Shown one piece after another: positions 34,101-42,269 of a stretch of 64,000 nt of DNA. This DNA comes from Undaria pinnatifida. Lineage: Eukaryota; Sar; Phaeophyceae; Laminariales; Alariaceae. The DNA lies in NCBI GenBank assembly GCA_012845835.1, contig JABAKD010000009.1:17743318-17807317 (forward strand). Direction: 5' to 3'. The translations under genes and the position numbers were made by a program. The number at the start of each line of letters is the position of its first letter. Positions within the stretch are counted from its first letter, which is position 1. The notes under the pieces were generated by a model, which worked only from the letters and a program-made list of their open reading frames with translations, made no database searches and was not told where the DNA came from.

Positions 34101-36029
34101 CCTACACCCGCCAGAAAGAACCCCCCCACTCGCTACAAGCCTGCTAGGGCATGCTTCGCAGCATGCCTTACCGAGGCGGCGAGGGGAACGGAGGACAACG
34201 AGTACCGAGTACTGAGTACTATCCGCATACTATAATACAAGGCAACAAAGCACGCTTGTCTTCAGATACCGACTCCTGGCAACTAGACTCTCGGGCTGCA
34301 TACACTACGGACATTACTTTTTCATGGACACGACACCGATATGCATCGGCTTGATGGCACTAGAGGGGTGTGCACGTGCATTACAGCAGCTTATCATCGT
34401 ACCTGGGTGCTGTGCTTTGCCGAAGCCATCAAGCCGCACAAGAGGCACGTCGTTCTTCATGAAAAATCGTAAATGGCAGTAGTCCCCGAATTGCGCCCAT
34501 GTAGCGTGGGAAACAACAGCGCACTTCACCCTTTTCGAGCTGAAACATTGCTGCTCCGCCGCTGCTGCCTAAAAGACGTGCGAATCGTAGGTGACCATGC
34601 CTGACGCACCACGTACGACCCAACTCTACCGCCACGCCTAAGCTTCGCGGCCACACGCAGCAGCAAGAAGGTATCACTCCTTGAGGGTGAGTCCGGCCCT
34701 ACACCCGCCAGAAAGAACCCCCCCAATAGCTACAAGCCTGCTAGGGCATGCTTCGCAGCATGCCTTACCGAGGCGGCGAGGGGAACGGAGGACAACGAGT
34801 ACCGAGTACTGAGTACTATCCGCATACTATAATACAAGGCAACAAAGCACGCTTGTCTTCAGATACCGACTCCTGGCAACTAGACTCTCGGGCTGCATAC
34901 ACTACGGACATTACTTTTTCATGGACACGACACCGATATGCATCGGCTTGATGGCACTAGAGGGGTGTGCGCGTGCATTACAGCAGCTTATCATCGTACC
35001 TGGGTGCTGTGCTTTGCCGAAGCCATCAAGCCGCACAAGAGGCACGTCGTTCTTCATGAAAAATCGTAAATGGCAGTAGTCCCCGAATCGCGCCCATGTA
35101 GCGTGGGAAACAACAGCGCACTTCACCCTTTTCGAGCTGAAACATTGCTGCTCCGCCGCTGCTGCCTAAAAGACGTGCGAATCGTAGGTGACCATGCCTG
35201 ACGCACCACGTACGACCCAACTCTACCGCCACGCCTAAGCTTCGCGGCCACACGCAGCAGCAAGAAGGTATCACTCCTTGAGGGTGAGTCCGGCCTTACA
35301 CCCGCCAGAAAGACCCCCCCCACTCGCTACAAGCCTGCTAGGGCATGCTTCGCAGCATGCCTTACCGAGGCGGCGAGGGGAACGGAGGACAACGAGTACC
35401 GAGTACTGAGTACTATCCGTATACTATGGACTAATACAAGGCAACAAAGCACGCTTGTCTTTAGATACCGACTCCTGGCAACTAGACTCTCGGGCTGCAT
35501 ACACTACGGACATTACTTTTTCATGGACACGACACCGATATGCATCGGCTTGATGGCACTAGAGGGGTGTGCGCGTGCATTACAGCAGCTTATCATCGTA
35601 CCTGGGTGCTGTGCTTTGCCGAAGCCATCAAGCCGCACAGGAGGCACGTCGTTCTTCATGAAAAATCGTAAATGGCAGTAGTCCCCGAATTGCGCCCATG
35701 TAGCGTGGGAAACATCAGCCCACTTCACCTTTTTGGAGCTGGATGGCACCGCAAGAAACAACAGTAAACACGTTAGGACGCATACATGTCAGGACGCCGC
35801 ACTGTCTCATCCATCGGGAGGGAGAGCGGGCGAGATGGAGAGGGAAGATGTTCCATGTACTTAGACTGAGGGGTTCGCGGAATCGAATAGGAATGGTCAT
35901 AGAAGCGGGAAGGCGTCGTTCGTACCTTGATTTGTCTGCTGATGTCCACACAAACTCTTCAGAATTCAGGTGCAGAGATCCAAGGCTATAGCCTTGAGCA
36001 CCGATCTTCGGGAAGTTCATGGTAGCCAT
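9231..36029 (-). CDS. SSRP1: FACT complex subunit SSRP1/Pob3 with C-terminal HMG box, 15 exons
   Basis: This is the FACT histone chaperone subunit that pairs with SPT16 to reorganise nucleosomes. Exons in transcript order: 35926-36029, exon 2 (four alternatives; 35602-35738 is nearest exon 1), 25307-25430, 22317-22431, 21996-22082, 21058-21197, 20660-20810, 20156-20263, 13734-13856, 12549-12635, 11571-11813, 10447-10632, 9996-10124, 9569-9693, 9231-9348. All junctions are GT-AG and phase-consistent. With one exon 2 copy the total is 1977 nt, 658 residues plus TGA. Landmarks: N-terminal PH-like domain (residues 1-120, ending VRLDGF..), DVSQCVMPG (about 130-138), RGRYSIEMYSRFMRMHG (about 218-234), SLDKPIRQGQQKY, an NMSADDLQQKYDGNL segment, the Rtt106-like middle domain with FIFIHKPT and FDEIDSVEF, an acidic tract (474-535), a basic linker, an HMG box (about 559-628) and an acidic tail ending DDSS. 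The ATG at 36027-36029 opens MATMNFPKIGAQGY. Family assignment is from recalled motifs. Very long introns (10.2 and 6.3 kb) carry many transposons. Confidence 0.95.
10633..11570 (-). other. SSRP1 intron 11 with a short MITE
   Basis: The intron lies between exon 11, which ends DDDH, and the acidic exon 12. It holds the inverted-repeat element at 11225-11486. I see no further coding exon; the usual YLERMKEEG-like stretch is represented by PYKAALDDDH at the end of exon 11. Confidence 0.6.
11225..11486. mobile_element. Short MITE-like element with about 60-bp imperfect terminal inverted repeats
   Basis: AATGTCCACGCCGTTTTT at 11225 is mirrored by AAAAACGGCGTGGACATT ending at 11486. The inverted similarity extends inward through GTGCACACGTGTTCTAC versus GTAGAA..CGTGTGCA-type sequence for about 60 bp. 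There is no open frame of note. It sits within an SSRP1 intron. Confidence 0.65.
11977..12293 (+). mobile_element. tRNA-derived SINE, copy 1
   Basis: The head is tRNA-like: TTGGCGTATCAGGTTATC (A-box region) and GTGAGTTCGAATCCTCCC (B-box consensus GGTTCGANTCC). A unique body follows (CGTGAGTTAGCAACACTCGA, ACCACGGCTTGTCCAGAAGC) and then an A-rich tail (about 12265-12293). Two further copies lie on the - strand at 23775-24094 and 60598-60886. It sits in an SSRP1 intron, antisense to the gene. Confidence 0.82.
14640..15240. repeat. GTACTGCTGTAC-type microsatellite region
   Basis: Repeated short blocks such as CCACGTACTGCTGTACTCCT, GTACTGCTGTACGTACTGCT and CCGTACGTACTGCTGC alternate with GGTGGGTGG runs. 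Related blocks recur elsewhere (16320, 25130-25260). Confidence 0.7.
16360..17640. repeat. Tandem segmental duplication, about 760-bp period
   Basis: Copy 1 begins near 16375 and copy 2 near 17140. Shared blocks include GTGGTCATGACCTCGCCTAG, CACCTGCCGGATGGCCGTTG, TGATCTATGCCGTGCGTGGA and TCTTTGCATGCCATAGCTGC. A third partial copy lies at about 17660-17880. Both main copies end in the dispersed module CACGC..CTTGCAAAGTTGAG. CCAACTCCGCGAGCGGGGGG is also shared (16181, 17035). Confidence 0.88.
18400..18545. repeat. Short tandem duplication with a palindromic end
   Basis: CTTCCCCTTCTCTTAGTCAC followed by GTCCT..TGCGCAACTATTATGG occurs twice (about 18410 and 18484). The second copy runs into GGCGGGGCCGCC CATA GGCGGCCCCGCC, a perfect 12-bp stem. 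Confidence 0.75.
23205..24390. repeat. Duplicated 250-290-bp segment flanking a SINE
   Basis: GGGTAAAACATA, CGCACAGCGGGCGA, AGCTAGGTGCAACRCATATGA-type sequence, TTTTAACAGTGC and GTTCGAGAGATG plus a CTG tract occur at 23215-23455 and again at 24100-24385. The SINE at 23775-24094 ends almost exactly where the second copy begins. Confidence 0.8.
23775..24094 (-). mobile_element. tRNA-derived SINE, copy 2
   Basis: Reverse-strand copy of the family at 11977. The head begins ACCGGTCGC at 24094, with B-box GTGAGTTCGAGCCCC, and the body matches copy 1 closely. The 3' tail is an imperfect CAAAAACAAACAAAAACAAA-type run (23775-23805 on the + strand as T-rich sequence). Confidence 0.82.
26614..28381. 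mobile_element. Non-autonomous hAT-like transposon with GGGTC subterminal arrays
   Basis: The terminal inverted repeats read CAGGGCTTTTCACGGG on both ends (26614 inward; 28381 inward on the - strand). The flanks are an 8-bp near-perfect target duplication, TAAATTTG (26606-26613) and GAAATTTG (28382-28389). CAGGG termini and 8-bp duplications are typical of hAT elements. Subterminal arrays of (GGGTC)n separated by GGTTTTAAAATCTC-like spacers point inward from both ends. A 240-bp duplication fills the centre (27330-27535, 27571-27785). No transposase is visible. Confidence 0.8.
29285..29425. repeat. 26-bp minisatellite
   Basis: Five units of the form CCGGGGATTGGGTTTCCGCA followed by TCCCT run head to tail, with small changes in each. 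Proline/glycine-rich frames on both strands are products of the repeat. Confidence 0.9.
29510..30480. repeat. Tandem array of about 300-320-bp units
   Basis: Units begin with GAGCAC(A/C)ACGCTAC at about 29510 (partial), 29814, 30132 and 30454 (partial). Shared blocks include CTGCCGCACRGCAGCAGCGG, GCGCGTGGCGTGT, GAGCCTGTCAT and GGGACCTTTGTAATAG. Spacing is 304-322 bp, with substitutions throughout, so this is an older array. Confidence 0.88.
30815..32045. repeat. About 45-50-bp minisatellite split by a MITE and single-copy DNA
   Basis: Units contain GTTGCCTGCAGACAAATAGT then TGCGCAGC(A/G)(T/TA)TCTCAA. The main block is 30815-31225, with smaller blocks at about 31585-31630 and 31875-32045. The intervening 31230-31585 holds a two-copy TTTCAGATGCATRCA repeat. 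Confidence 0.9.
31628..31879. mobile_element. 250-bp hairpin MITE inserted in the minisatellite
   Basis: The left arm 31628-31668 and right arm 31839-31879 are inverted copies of about 40 bp with one mismatch: CAACTATTACGGAGATC, then YATTGTTAACAGGGG, then TAAATGCCT. The loop is AT-rich and non-coding. The minisatellite continues directly on both sides. Confidence 0.8.
33806..33942 (-). other. SSRP1 exon 2, copy 1 (nearest exon 3)
   Basis: Same encoded protein as copy 2, with the same acceptor and donor. It is the last copy before the 8.4-kb stretch leading to exon 3 at 25430. Confidence 0.75.
34403..34539 (-). other. SSRP1 exon 2, copy 2
   Basis: Open 137-nt copy: SKRVKCAVVSHATWAQFGDY then CHLRFFMKNDVPLVRLDGFG. 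Acceptor ATGTTTCAG and donor CCAG|GTACGATG are intact. Confidence 0.75.
35000..35136 (-). other. SSRP1 exon 2, copy 3
   Basis: The 137-nt length, donor and reading frame match copy 4. Encoded sequence begins SKRVKCAVVSHATWARFGDY and continues with VPLVRLDGF; the Arg in WARFG is unique to this copy (Gln elsewhere). The acceptor is ATGTTTCAG, with a purine-rich region upstream. Confidence 0.75.
35602..35738 (-). other. SSRP1 exon 2, copy 4 (nearest exon 1, ancestral-like)
   Basis: Encodes SKKVKWADVSHATWAQFGDY, then CHLRFFMKNDVPPVRLDGFG and KAQHP. It begins with 1 base finishing the exon 1 codon (AG+C, Ser) and ends with 1 base (G) that joins AC of exon 3 to give Asp. The acceptor TGCCATCCAG is preceded by a pyrimidine-richer stretch; the donor is CCAG|GTACGATG. 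The tryptophan and ADV pattern fit the second half of the N-terminal PH-like domain. Confidence 0.88.
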
Positions 36030-36039
36030 AATAACCCAG

Positions 36040-36892
36040 CTGCCTGCAACGTGTTGCTGGTAGATGGTCTGTGGTTTTCTGGGTGGGTATCACGCCGCCT
36101 TTTCGCGCGCTTCTCCCCCGCTGTGAACATCCTTCCACCAACTCCCAGTATTCAAATTTTCAAACTTGGAGGTGAGCCCAATTACTGTCCTGCGAGCAAC
36201 ACATCCACACTGTAACGCAATCCCGGAGAACCAGTTCGATGGGCACCAACCCTGTGCACCACCTTGCGGAAGATACTCGTGCATAGCGAACGATTTGTCA
36301 GAGGGGATTCGTCAGCATCCACGATGACAAGATAGCGATCGCTCAACTATAGTCTATATACTATAGTCTATGGCAATATGGCAAGCGAAAGCTTCAACTC
36401 TCGTCTCTGTCGTTGTTGCCACAGGAGATCACGTCAACGACTCTGAAGAATGCGACTTTGTCTGGGTAATACCATGCACCACGTATATGTACCTCATGTG
36501 TTGATGAGTGCTGGTGGGTATTTCGTACACATTACCCCAGTCTGTATCCACGTGCATCTCTACAGCTTGAAGCATTTGTAGCTTGGGAACAACAACAACA
36601 ACAGCAGTTCATCAGCGTTGTGAGAACGAACATGAAAGAAAAGGAAGGCTGATGACATGATGCTCCCGAGAGCTGCAAGAAGGACGGCAAGGATCACAGA
36701 CGAGGGAGGGGGCATTATAAAACTGGTGGAAGCAGCTTTCAATTCGGGCCCTACGAGTATTGGTGGGTGAAAATGATTGTCACGTTGTTGTAAGCATGGA
36801 CTACTCATACGAGTATTAGCTGTTGCAGAGAGTGGCTACGATACTCGTATTAAAGAGACGGTTCGACGAGCCGAAATGTTTCTCTTAGACTA
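36040..36892. other. Region upstream of SSRP1, no gene recognised
   Basis: The SSRP1 promoter and 5' UTR should lie here. I see no clear TATA box. A short direct repeat ACTATAGTCTATATACTATA is at 36347-36372. A - strand frame at 36190-36340 (RYLVIVDADESPLTNRSLC) is open but I cannot tie it to SSRP1 or to a known family. Confidence 0.4.
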
Positions 36893-36894
36893 TA

Positions 36895-38518
36895 CAGTAG
36901 CGGCTACGGTTTAAGAGAGGGAGGTTCCAGCCCGGCATTTTTCTCTTAAATCGAGACTCCTGTTATACCGTATTGGCTACGATATAAGAGAATATTATCT
37001 TAAACCGTATCTCGGTATAAGAGAATATTCTCTTATATATCGTAGCCAATACGGGCGGCCGCGGAAGATGGACGCTCTCGTGCCACTTTTGACGCCGGGT
37101 TCCGAGCTAAAGCCGAATCGTCTTTCCCACCTCGGAGAGGAAAAAAAAAAAAAAACGACTTCGCAGTTCGTTCTCAAACGGCCAAAGATGACGTTTAAAA
37201 AAAGTTCCCGAAAAAAAAAAGTTCATCTTGGGCCCGAACTTTTTTTTTCTCCATGTTCCTGAACTCGGTTGTTTTTGGAATCGACGGCAATCGCTTCCGC
37301 TTGACCGAATTAGGGGGGATAGAGCCACTCAGAAATTTTTCCGACAAAAACTTGAGGTGGGAACCGAAAACAAAAAATCCCAGGAAATCTGGGATTCCCT
37401 CAACTAAGATGGCCAGATTTTGAACAGCTCTACCGTCACTGCAAAGCCAAACAGGTACATTCTGATGATATTTTCGTGTTCCCCACCCTAAAATGACCCA
37501 AAGTGGAAGTTTACAGAACTCTATTCCACCTATGGAACGTTTTCCGCGAAAGAAGATATTTAAGTGTATTCCCAAGTAAATCTCAGCTTTCCGCCCACTT
37601 TTCGCACATAACGTTGCGGAGCTGTATTAACGCCAAATCGACCCGGATCAAAAATCTAACGACGGATTCGTGATCTGCACCCCAAAATTACCGCATTCTG
37701 AAAATTTTGTTCGATTCGGAGGGGTTTGAAATTTCCTCGGGGGGGCCGCGGATGCGACTTTTCCTCAGTTTTACCCACTTATTCGTGAATAACTCACCAC
37801 CACGATGGCCAAATGAAAAAAAAAGTATATTTTCGTGATCCCCATGACCTAGCGGAAATGTGTGCAAATTTTCAGAGCTTGAGGCTTTGTCCTTGCCGAG
37901 TTCTGACAAACTCGTGAAAATATTCGGCTTTAGCTCGGAACCCGCCTGCCGCACAGTTTATAGACTAGAGAGCCTATTATTCATGTCACACAACGCAGTC
38001 CGCGAGCGCATCCTGAGCTAGCTCAACTCACTGCTGTCCAGTCTGTTGGTTGCCAAGCAACATGGACCCACCTCAAGCACGTGGTGCACGCTTGGTACCC
38101 GTTCTGGGAAAGAAGTCACATTTCGTGTGACAACGCGTGGATAATGATCTCTATCAAGTCTAGTCTAGCATTTTATAAAAATATTTCAAGGACGTCAGCC
38201 GTGAGTTTGTTCACGTGTTATTTTTCTGTGCTCTATTCTCGCACCTCTTCTAGAAGGACAACAAAGAGCCCACGGGGCCACCCTTCACCCAGCGACTCAC
38301 CCACCCGCACACCAGCCAAAATCCACACACCCACTACTGAATCGTTCCTACCCTGCCTGCCGCCTGCACCCAACACCCAGAAAAGTCCGATTTAAGAGAA
38401 GATCTCCGAAATATGACCAATTCTCTCTTGAATAGATTTTGGTCGTGACATGCCAGTTTGACTCTCTTAAATCGGTACTTTCTCTTAAACATTTTCTCTT
38501 AAACCGTAGCCGCTACTG
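36895..38518. mobile_element. Tc1/mariner-like element with TA target duplication, carrying a nested element
   Basis: CAGTAGCGGCTACGGTTTAA GAGA at the left end is perfectly inverted at the right end (TCTC TTAAACCGTAGCCGCTACTG, ending 38518). TA lies on both sides (36893-36894; 38519-38520). Further TTAAGAGA-type motifs are subterminal. No transposase frame is recognisable. A related end with the same GTAGCCACTACTG core lies at about 46675-46700. Confidence 0.7.
37096..37944. mobile_element. Nested inverted-repeat element
   Basis: CGGGTTCCGAGCTAAAGCCG AAT at 37096-37118 is perfectly inverted at 37922-37944. The interior is non-coding, with blocks such as TTTTCGTGATCCCCATGACC. It sits inside the mariner-like element. 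Confidence 0.65.
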
Positions 38519-38826
38519 TATCCGGTTTATCTTGTTTCGGTTTAAGAGAATTTTCTTTAATATCGTACCCACATTCTACAGGGCCATTTAGAACAGTGCT
38601 CCTTCCAAAATCGATGTCAAAGCTCATCGAGCACATTAGGAACTATGTTGACATTATGCTGCGGAAATGCCTGTGCATCCGGTGCACTCGATGCACCGTT
38701 CGATCTGTTCTATTTGCATATACCCACCGAAAAGGAATTGGCATGAGACGGAGAGACGCAAAGCTGCAGAGCGACGCGCAAAGGCTACGGCAGTACCATC
38801 CACCGTCGGCATCTCTAAACGGCCGG

Positions 38827-38997
38827 GGGAAGGGAGGAGGGGGGGGGGGGGGGGGGGAGGGGAGCGGGGAGGGGGGGAAGGGGAGGGGGAGGGGGGGGGG
38901 GAGGGGGGAGGGGGAAGGGGGGAGGGGGGAGGGGGAAGGGGGAGGGGGGAGGGGGGGAGGGGAGAGGGGGAGGGGGGGAGGGGGGGCGGGGGGGGCG
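38827..38997 (+). repeat. 170-nt G/A tract dominated by G runs
   Basis: The + strand is almost purely GGGGGA/GGGGAGG-type sequence, including an 18-G run near 38838, with no T at all and only a single C near its 3' end. Glycine/arginine- and proline-rich frames across it are artefacts. It has strong potential for G-quadruplex or triplex structures. Confidence 0.95.
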
Positions 38998-39149
38998 TCC
39001 TGCCCAAGAGACTGAAGTCTGGGTCTGGCCATCATCGTCTTGAAATTTGTGGGCCTTCCAATGACCGTCACAAGATGGCGTAAGACCACCCTGACTTCTT
39101 CTCCATGTTGCGTTCTCTCCCCAGTGCCATTGATGATGCACTTAATACC

Positions 39150-39632
39150 TGTTACGGTTCCGTGACAATTTCAAGAGTTACTATGACAGAGGCATTTTCG
39201 TGATAGTAGGGGCCGCGATATTTACGTCCCCTCCCTCAGTCGGGTGTGGCTGCCCCACCAGGACACAATCAATCAACCAATCAATCAATCAATAATCTAT
39301 CAATGCCTTGGGTTCACGTTCATAAAGCCTTCGAATAAGCAATCAAGTTACCATTTACACACTACTTTCTTGGGAGGCTTCATATCTTGAGCACCTGCAC
39401 AGGGGACTTGCTCTCTTTCTCCGAGGAACGTACAAGCGCCTTCTGAACTCGGCCGTATCGGTCCTCCGGAGGTCAGTCATTATGAATATCTGAGGCGTGC
39501 TACAGGCATAGCCCACATGGGGACCCTGCGATGCTAGTAGGCTAGATATCCTCGTCTGCTTCGCCTTGATAGATATCCTCGTTTGTCTCACCCTGACTCC
39601 AGACCTCACTGCCTAGGGCACGATTCGTGACA
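39150..39632 (+). repeat. Left LTR
   Basis: 483 bp, TGTTACGG...GTGACA. It differs from the right LTR mainly in the CAAT-repeat stretch (about 39270-39305) and a few substitutions (e.g. GGCATTTTC versus GGCGTTTTC). Confidence 0.88.
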
Positions 39633-39648
39633 TGGTGTCCACCCCAGA
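39633..39648 (+). other. Putative primer-binding site
   Basis: TGGTGTCCACCCCAGA begins at the first base after the left LTR. The TGG start is what a tRNA 3' CCA primer requires; the tRNA cannot be named without the genome's tRNA set. Confidence 0.55.
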
Positions 39649-40031
39649 TACGCGCTTGCCCTCGCGGGTGATCACCTAGTGTATCTCTGGTTTTGGATTT
39701 CTCGTCGTGGTTCTGTTTGCTGCTTCTTCTGCTGCTGTATCTTTTGTGCTCCGAGCGCGTCACTCATTTTGTTCCTTTCCTTCTCAGAGCGCGTGCGCGC
39801 GACTTTTAGCGCGCGCTCCTGGGGGCCCAGGCTGCCAAGCAGCAGTTAGGTGGGCACGGTGCCGCCCTTGCACGCGTCCCGCTTTCGCTGCTCGTTTCTC
39901 CACTGTTTGGGGTGCCCCGTGAGCACCGCTTACAGCAGGATTTGCACGGAAGTAAGGTGTTTGCCTGCTGTGACGAGAGCTGTCGTCGCACCCACGCCTA
40001 CAATGGGAGGATCTGCGCCTGGTCGAGCCGT

Positions 40032-40064
40032 GTTGTTGTCTCCTATGTTGAGGGAGATAGCAAC
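40032..40064 (+). other. LTR-element hairpin 1
   Basis: GTTGTTGTCTCC pairs with GGAGATAGCAAC (12 bp including two G-U pairs), with loop TATGTTGAG. Confidence 0.6.
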
Positions 40065-40199
40065 CAGTCTCCTCTGGGTCTGTGCCTTCCCGCGCCGTAA
40101 TGCTATACTACTACTGCTGTATGTTCACATATCTGTGTCTGACATTTATGCATGCTTGCCCACGCCTGCAATGGGAGGGTCTGCGCCTGGTCGAGCCGT

Positions 40200-40232
40200 G
40201 TTGTTGTCTCCTATGTTGAAGGAGACAGCAAC
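40200..40232 (+). other. LTR-element hairpin 2
   Basis: GTTGTTGTCTCC pairs with GGAGACAGCAAC (12 bp, one G-U). It is followed by the same GGGTCTGCGCCTTCCCGCGC block as hairpin 1. Confidence 0.6.
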
Positions 40233-40553
40233 CTGTCTCCTCTGGGTCTGCGCCTTCCCGCGCCGTAATGTTTTTTTTTTTTTTTTTTATCCTCCGGCGG
40301 ATGGGGAAAAATAAAGCTTTAGTTCACCACACTTTCACGTGTTTTCATACGCGTCGTGTGTCGAAATGCTATACTGCTACTGTTGTATGTTTACATGCCC
40401 CACTTCCCATTGCTGTCATATAGCTTCAACTGACGGCTGAATATCCAAGTATTTAAAACAGCAAGGATGATAGAGTGTGGTGGGTCTGTACCCGTCATGG
40501 ATGCATGTGGGTCCGCGCCCGGGATGGATAGGTCTGTACCTTTCGGGACCGTT

Positions 40554-40596
40554 GTTGCTGTCTCCTGCCTTTTATGCAATAGACGGAGACAGCAAC
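40554..40596 (+). other. LTR-element hairpin 3
   Basis: GTTGCTGTCTCC pairs perfectly with GGAGACAGCAAC across a 19-nt loop. Confidence 0.6.
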
Positions 40597-42035
40597 CTGG
40601 CTCCATGAGATCTTTACCCGTCGTGCAATACTGAACTGCTGTGCTGACATGCTTCGTGTGTTGGCACTCTAAGAAGAGCTATTTGCACTCAATGATTTCT
40701 GAACTGCCGTGTGTGCTGACATGCTCCTCGTCTTCTCACTTTAGGAGCTGTTTCACTCAATTATTTTAATTTAACTGTTGGCGCTGTGGTACGCTGAGCT
40801 TACTGCAGCTTGTTATCATTGTTGTTTTACTCGGTATGCTCTCTGGTATCGCTTGCGGATTCATTTGTGTACCGGGTACACATGACTGAATACTGAGCAC
40901 GGTTTTCTTGTGATGTTTTCACTTGCTCTCACGCTTATACCGAGGTTGATGTTTCCCTGTTTTTGCTTTATTTCGTTCGTGATCAAACCGGCGATGTTTG
41001 CTCCCGAGCAAACACACACGAGCGGACACACGTTTGCCCATGATCAAACGCACGTTTACCCATGAGCGAGCACCATGATCACACACGTTTGCCCGTGATC
41101 AAACCCAACTCCACGTTTGCTCGTGATCAAGCTGGAGGTGGTCGCTCTTGATCAATCAAAAAAATGACGTTGTCAATTTGTTTACGCTATTCATGCCTAC
41201 CTTCATCTGTCATTTCATTTTGCCGGGAAGGGTTCAACTGTTACAGTTGTTACTGCTGCCTCGTCGGGTTGTTGCGCTTGTGGCTACGGCGACATCGTTT
41301 CTGTGTGCAGTAGTTGCTGAACCACCCTCCTGTTTTTCCATCCCTTTCTTTGTTCCTTTTCCCATTATTTCGTGTTCCGTTTCAGGTGTCCGTGGAGGGG
41401 ATGCAGGTGTGTGGACATCGCTGTCGTCAGACAAAGCAGTGACCACATAGCTCGCCTCTCTCTATGATAAGGCAACGGCACGGATACTAGAGTCGCTTGA
41501 TGATGTAGCTTGTTCTTTTTTATTGAACCGGATGTCATGTGCACACACATAGTTTCGTTCCTTCGTATATATTGAAAGGCTCGCATGCTCCGCTGTATTT
41601 GTCAACTCCCTGCCGTTTGCACTCATCTCTCAAGCAATGTATTCTACTGCTAGGCCGCTGTTTTCTGGTGTTGTTGCTGTCTGACCGCCTCCGCCTGTCT
41701 CTACTGCTGGTTGTTTTATTTCGCATGCCCTTCTCAACTAAGCAGAATGGCATGATTGCGCACATACTTCTGCGCTCCTTTGTTTGTACAAAGACTCGCA
41801 TACTGCGCTATATTCCTCAGCTAGCTGTCGTTCACTCATTCCTCGTGTTGCTTCCCTCTGCTGTTCTGCTGTTGCTTTCTGCCGCGCTTGCTGCCTTGCC
41901 ATGGGACGTGCACTTGTGTTTCTTTTCGTTTTATTTTTTTCGTGCTTATGTTGCTTCTGTTCGGTATGATATGTTTGTTTGGCAGGAGGGGGAATGTCTT
42001 TTAAAGATGACTCCGCACTTATTGTTGGGACCTTT

Positions 42036-42068
42036 GTTGCCGTCTCCAATTCTAAAGGCGACGGCAAC
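42036..42068 (+). other. LTR-element hairpin 4
   Basis: GTTGCCGTCTCC pairs with GGCGACGGCAAC (11 of 12). Compared with hairpin 3, a T-A pair has become C-G, a compensatory change. Confidence 0.6.
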
Positions 42069-42269
42069 CCGGCCCCTGTTCGGCTGCGTGGGTTCATCAT
42101 TATTAACCGCCGTCCCGTTAACGTCCGTGCCCACAATTGTTACAAGTGTTCCTCTGTTCCCTTTCTTTCCATGAATTTTCAACTCGTGAAGGGGGGGGGG
42201 TGCCGCCTTCGTCAGAAGCCTGCCACGGCACGGAATCACCCGACACCAAACGACGGGTACCAAGCCTGC

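Larger units (their letters stand above)
33349..35738 (-). repeat. Tandem array of SSRP1 exon 2: four 597-bp units
   Basis: Four head-to-tail units with near-identical sequence (period about 597 bp; the last unit carries a few-base insertion near 35429). On the - strand each unit is one 137-nt SSRP1 exon 2 copy followed by about 460 bp of intron. Other recurring sequence includes the hairpin GGCATGC TTCGCA GCATGCC and CGAGTACCGAGTACTGAGTA. Homology stops at the 3' splice site of the exon 1-proximal copy, so the duplication junction lies at the acceptor. Very high identity implies recent amplification, ongoing homogenisation or, possibly, an assembly effect. Confidence 0.95.

Noticed and set aside
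33182-35323. Repeated frames in the 597-bp units (e.g. MIPSCCCVWPRSLGVAVELG) as separate genes
   Set aside because: They run through intron sequence of the duplicated exon unit in other frames; only the 137-nt exon fits a known protein.
36190-36340. Frame RYLVIVDADESPLTNRS as an additional 5' exon of SSRP1
   Set aside because: It can be spliced in frame on paper, but SSRP1 proteins begin close to MATMNFPKIGAQGY and nothing in the family matches this stretch.
38596-39141. Long glycine/arginine- or proline-rich frames over the G tract
   Set aside because: All frames of a homopurine tract are open; there is no independent evidence of coding.
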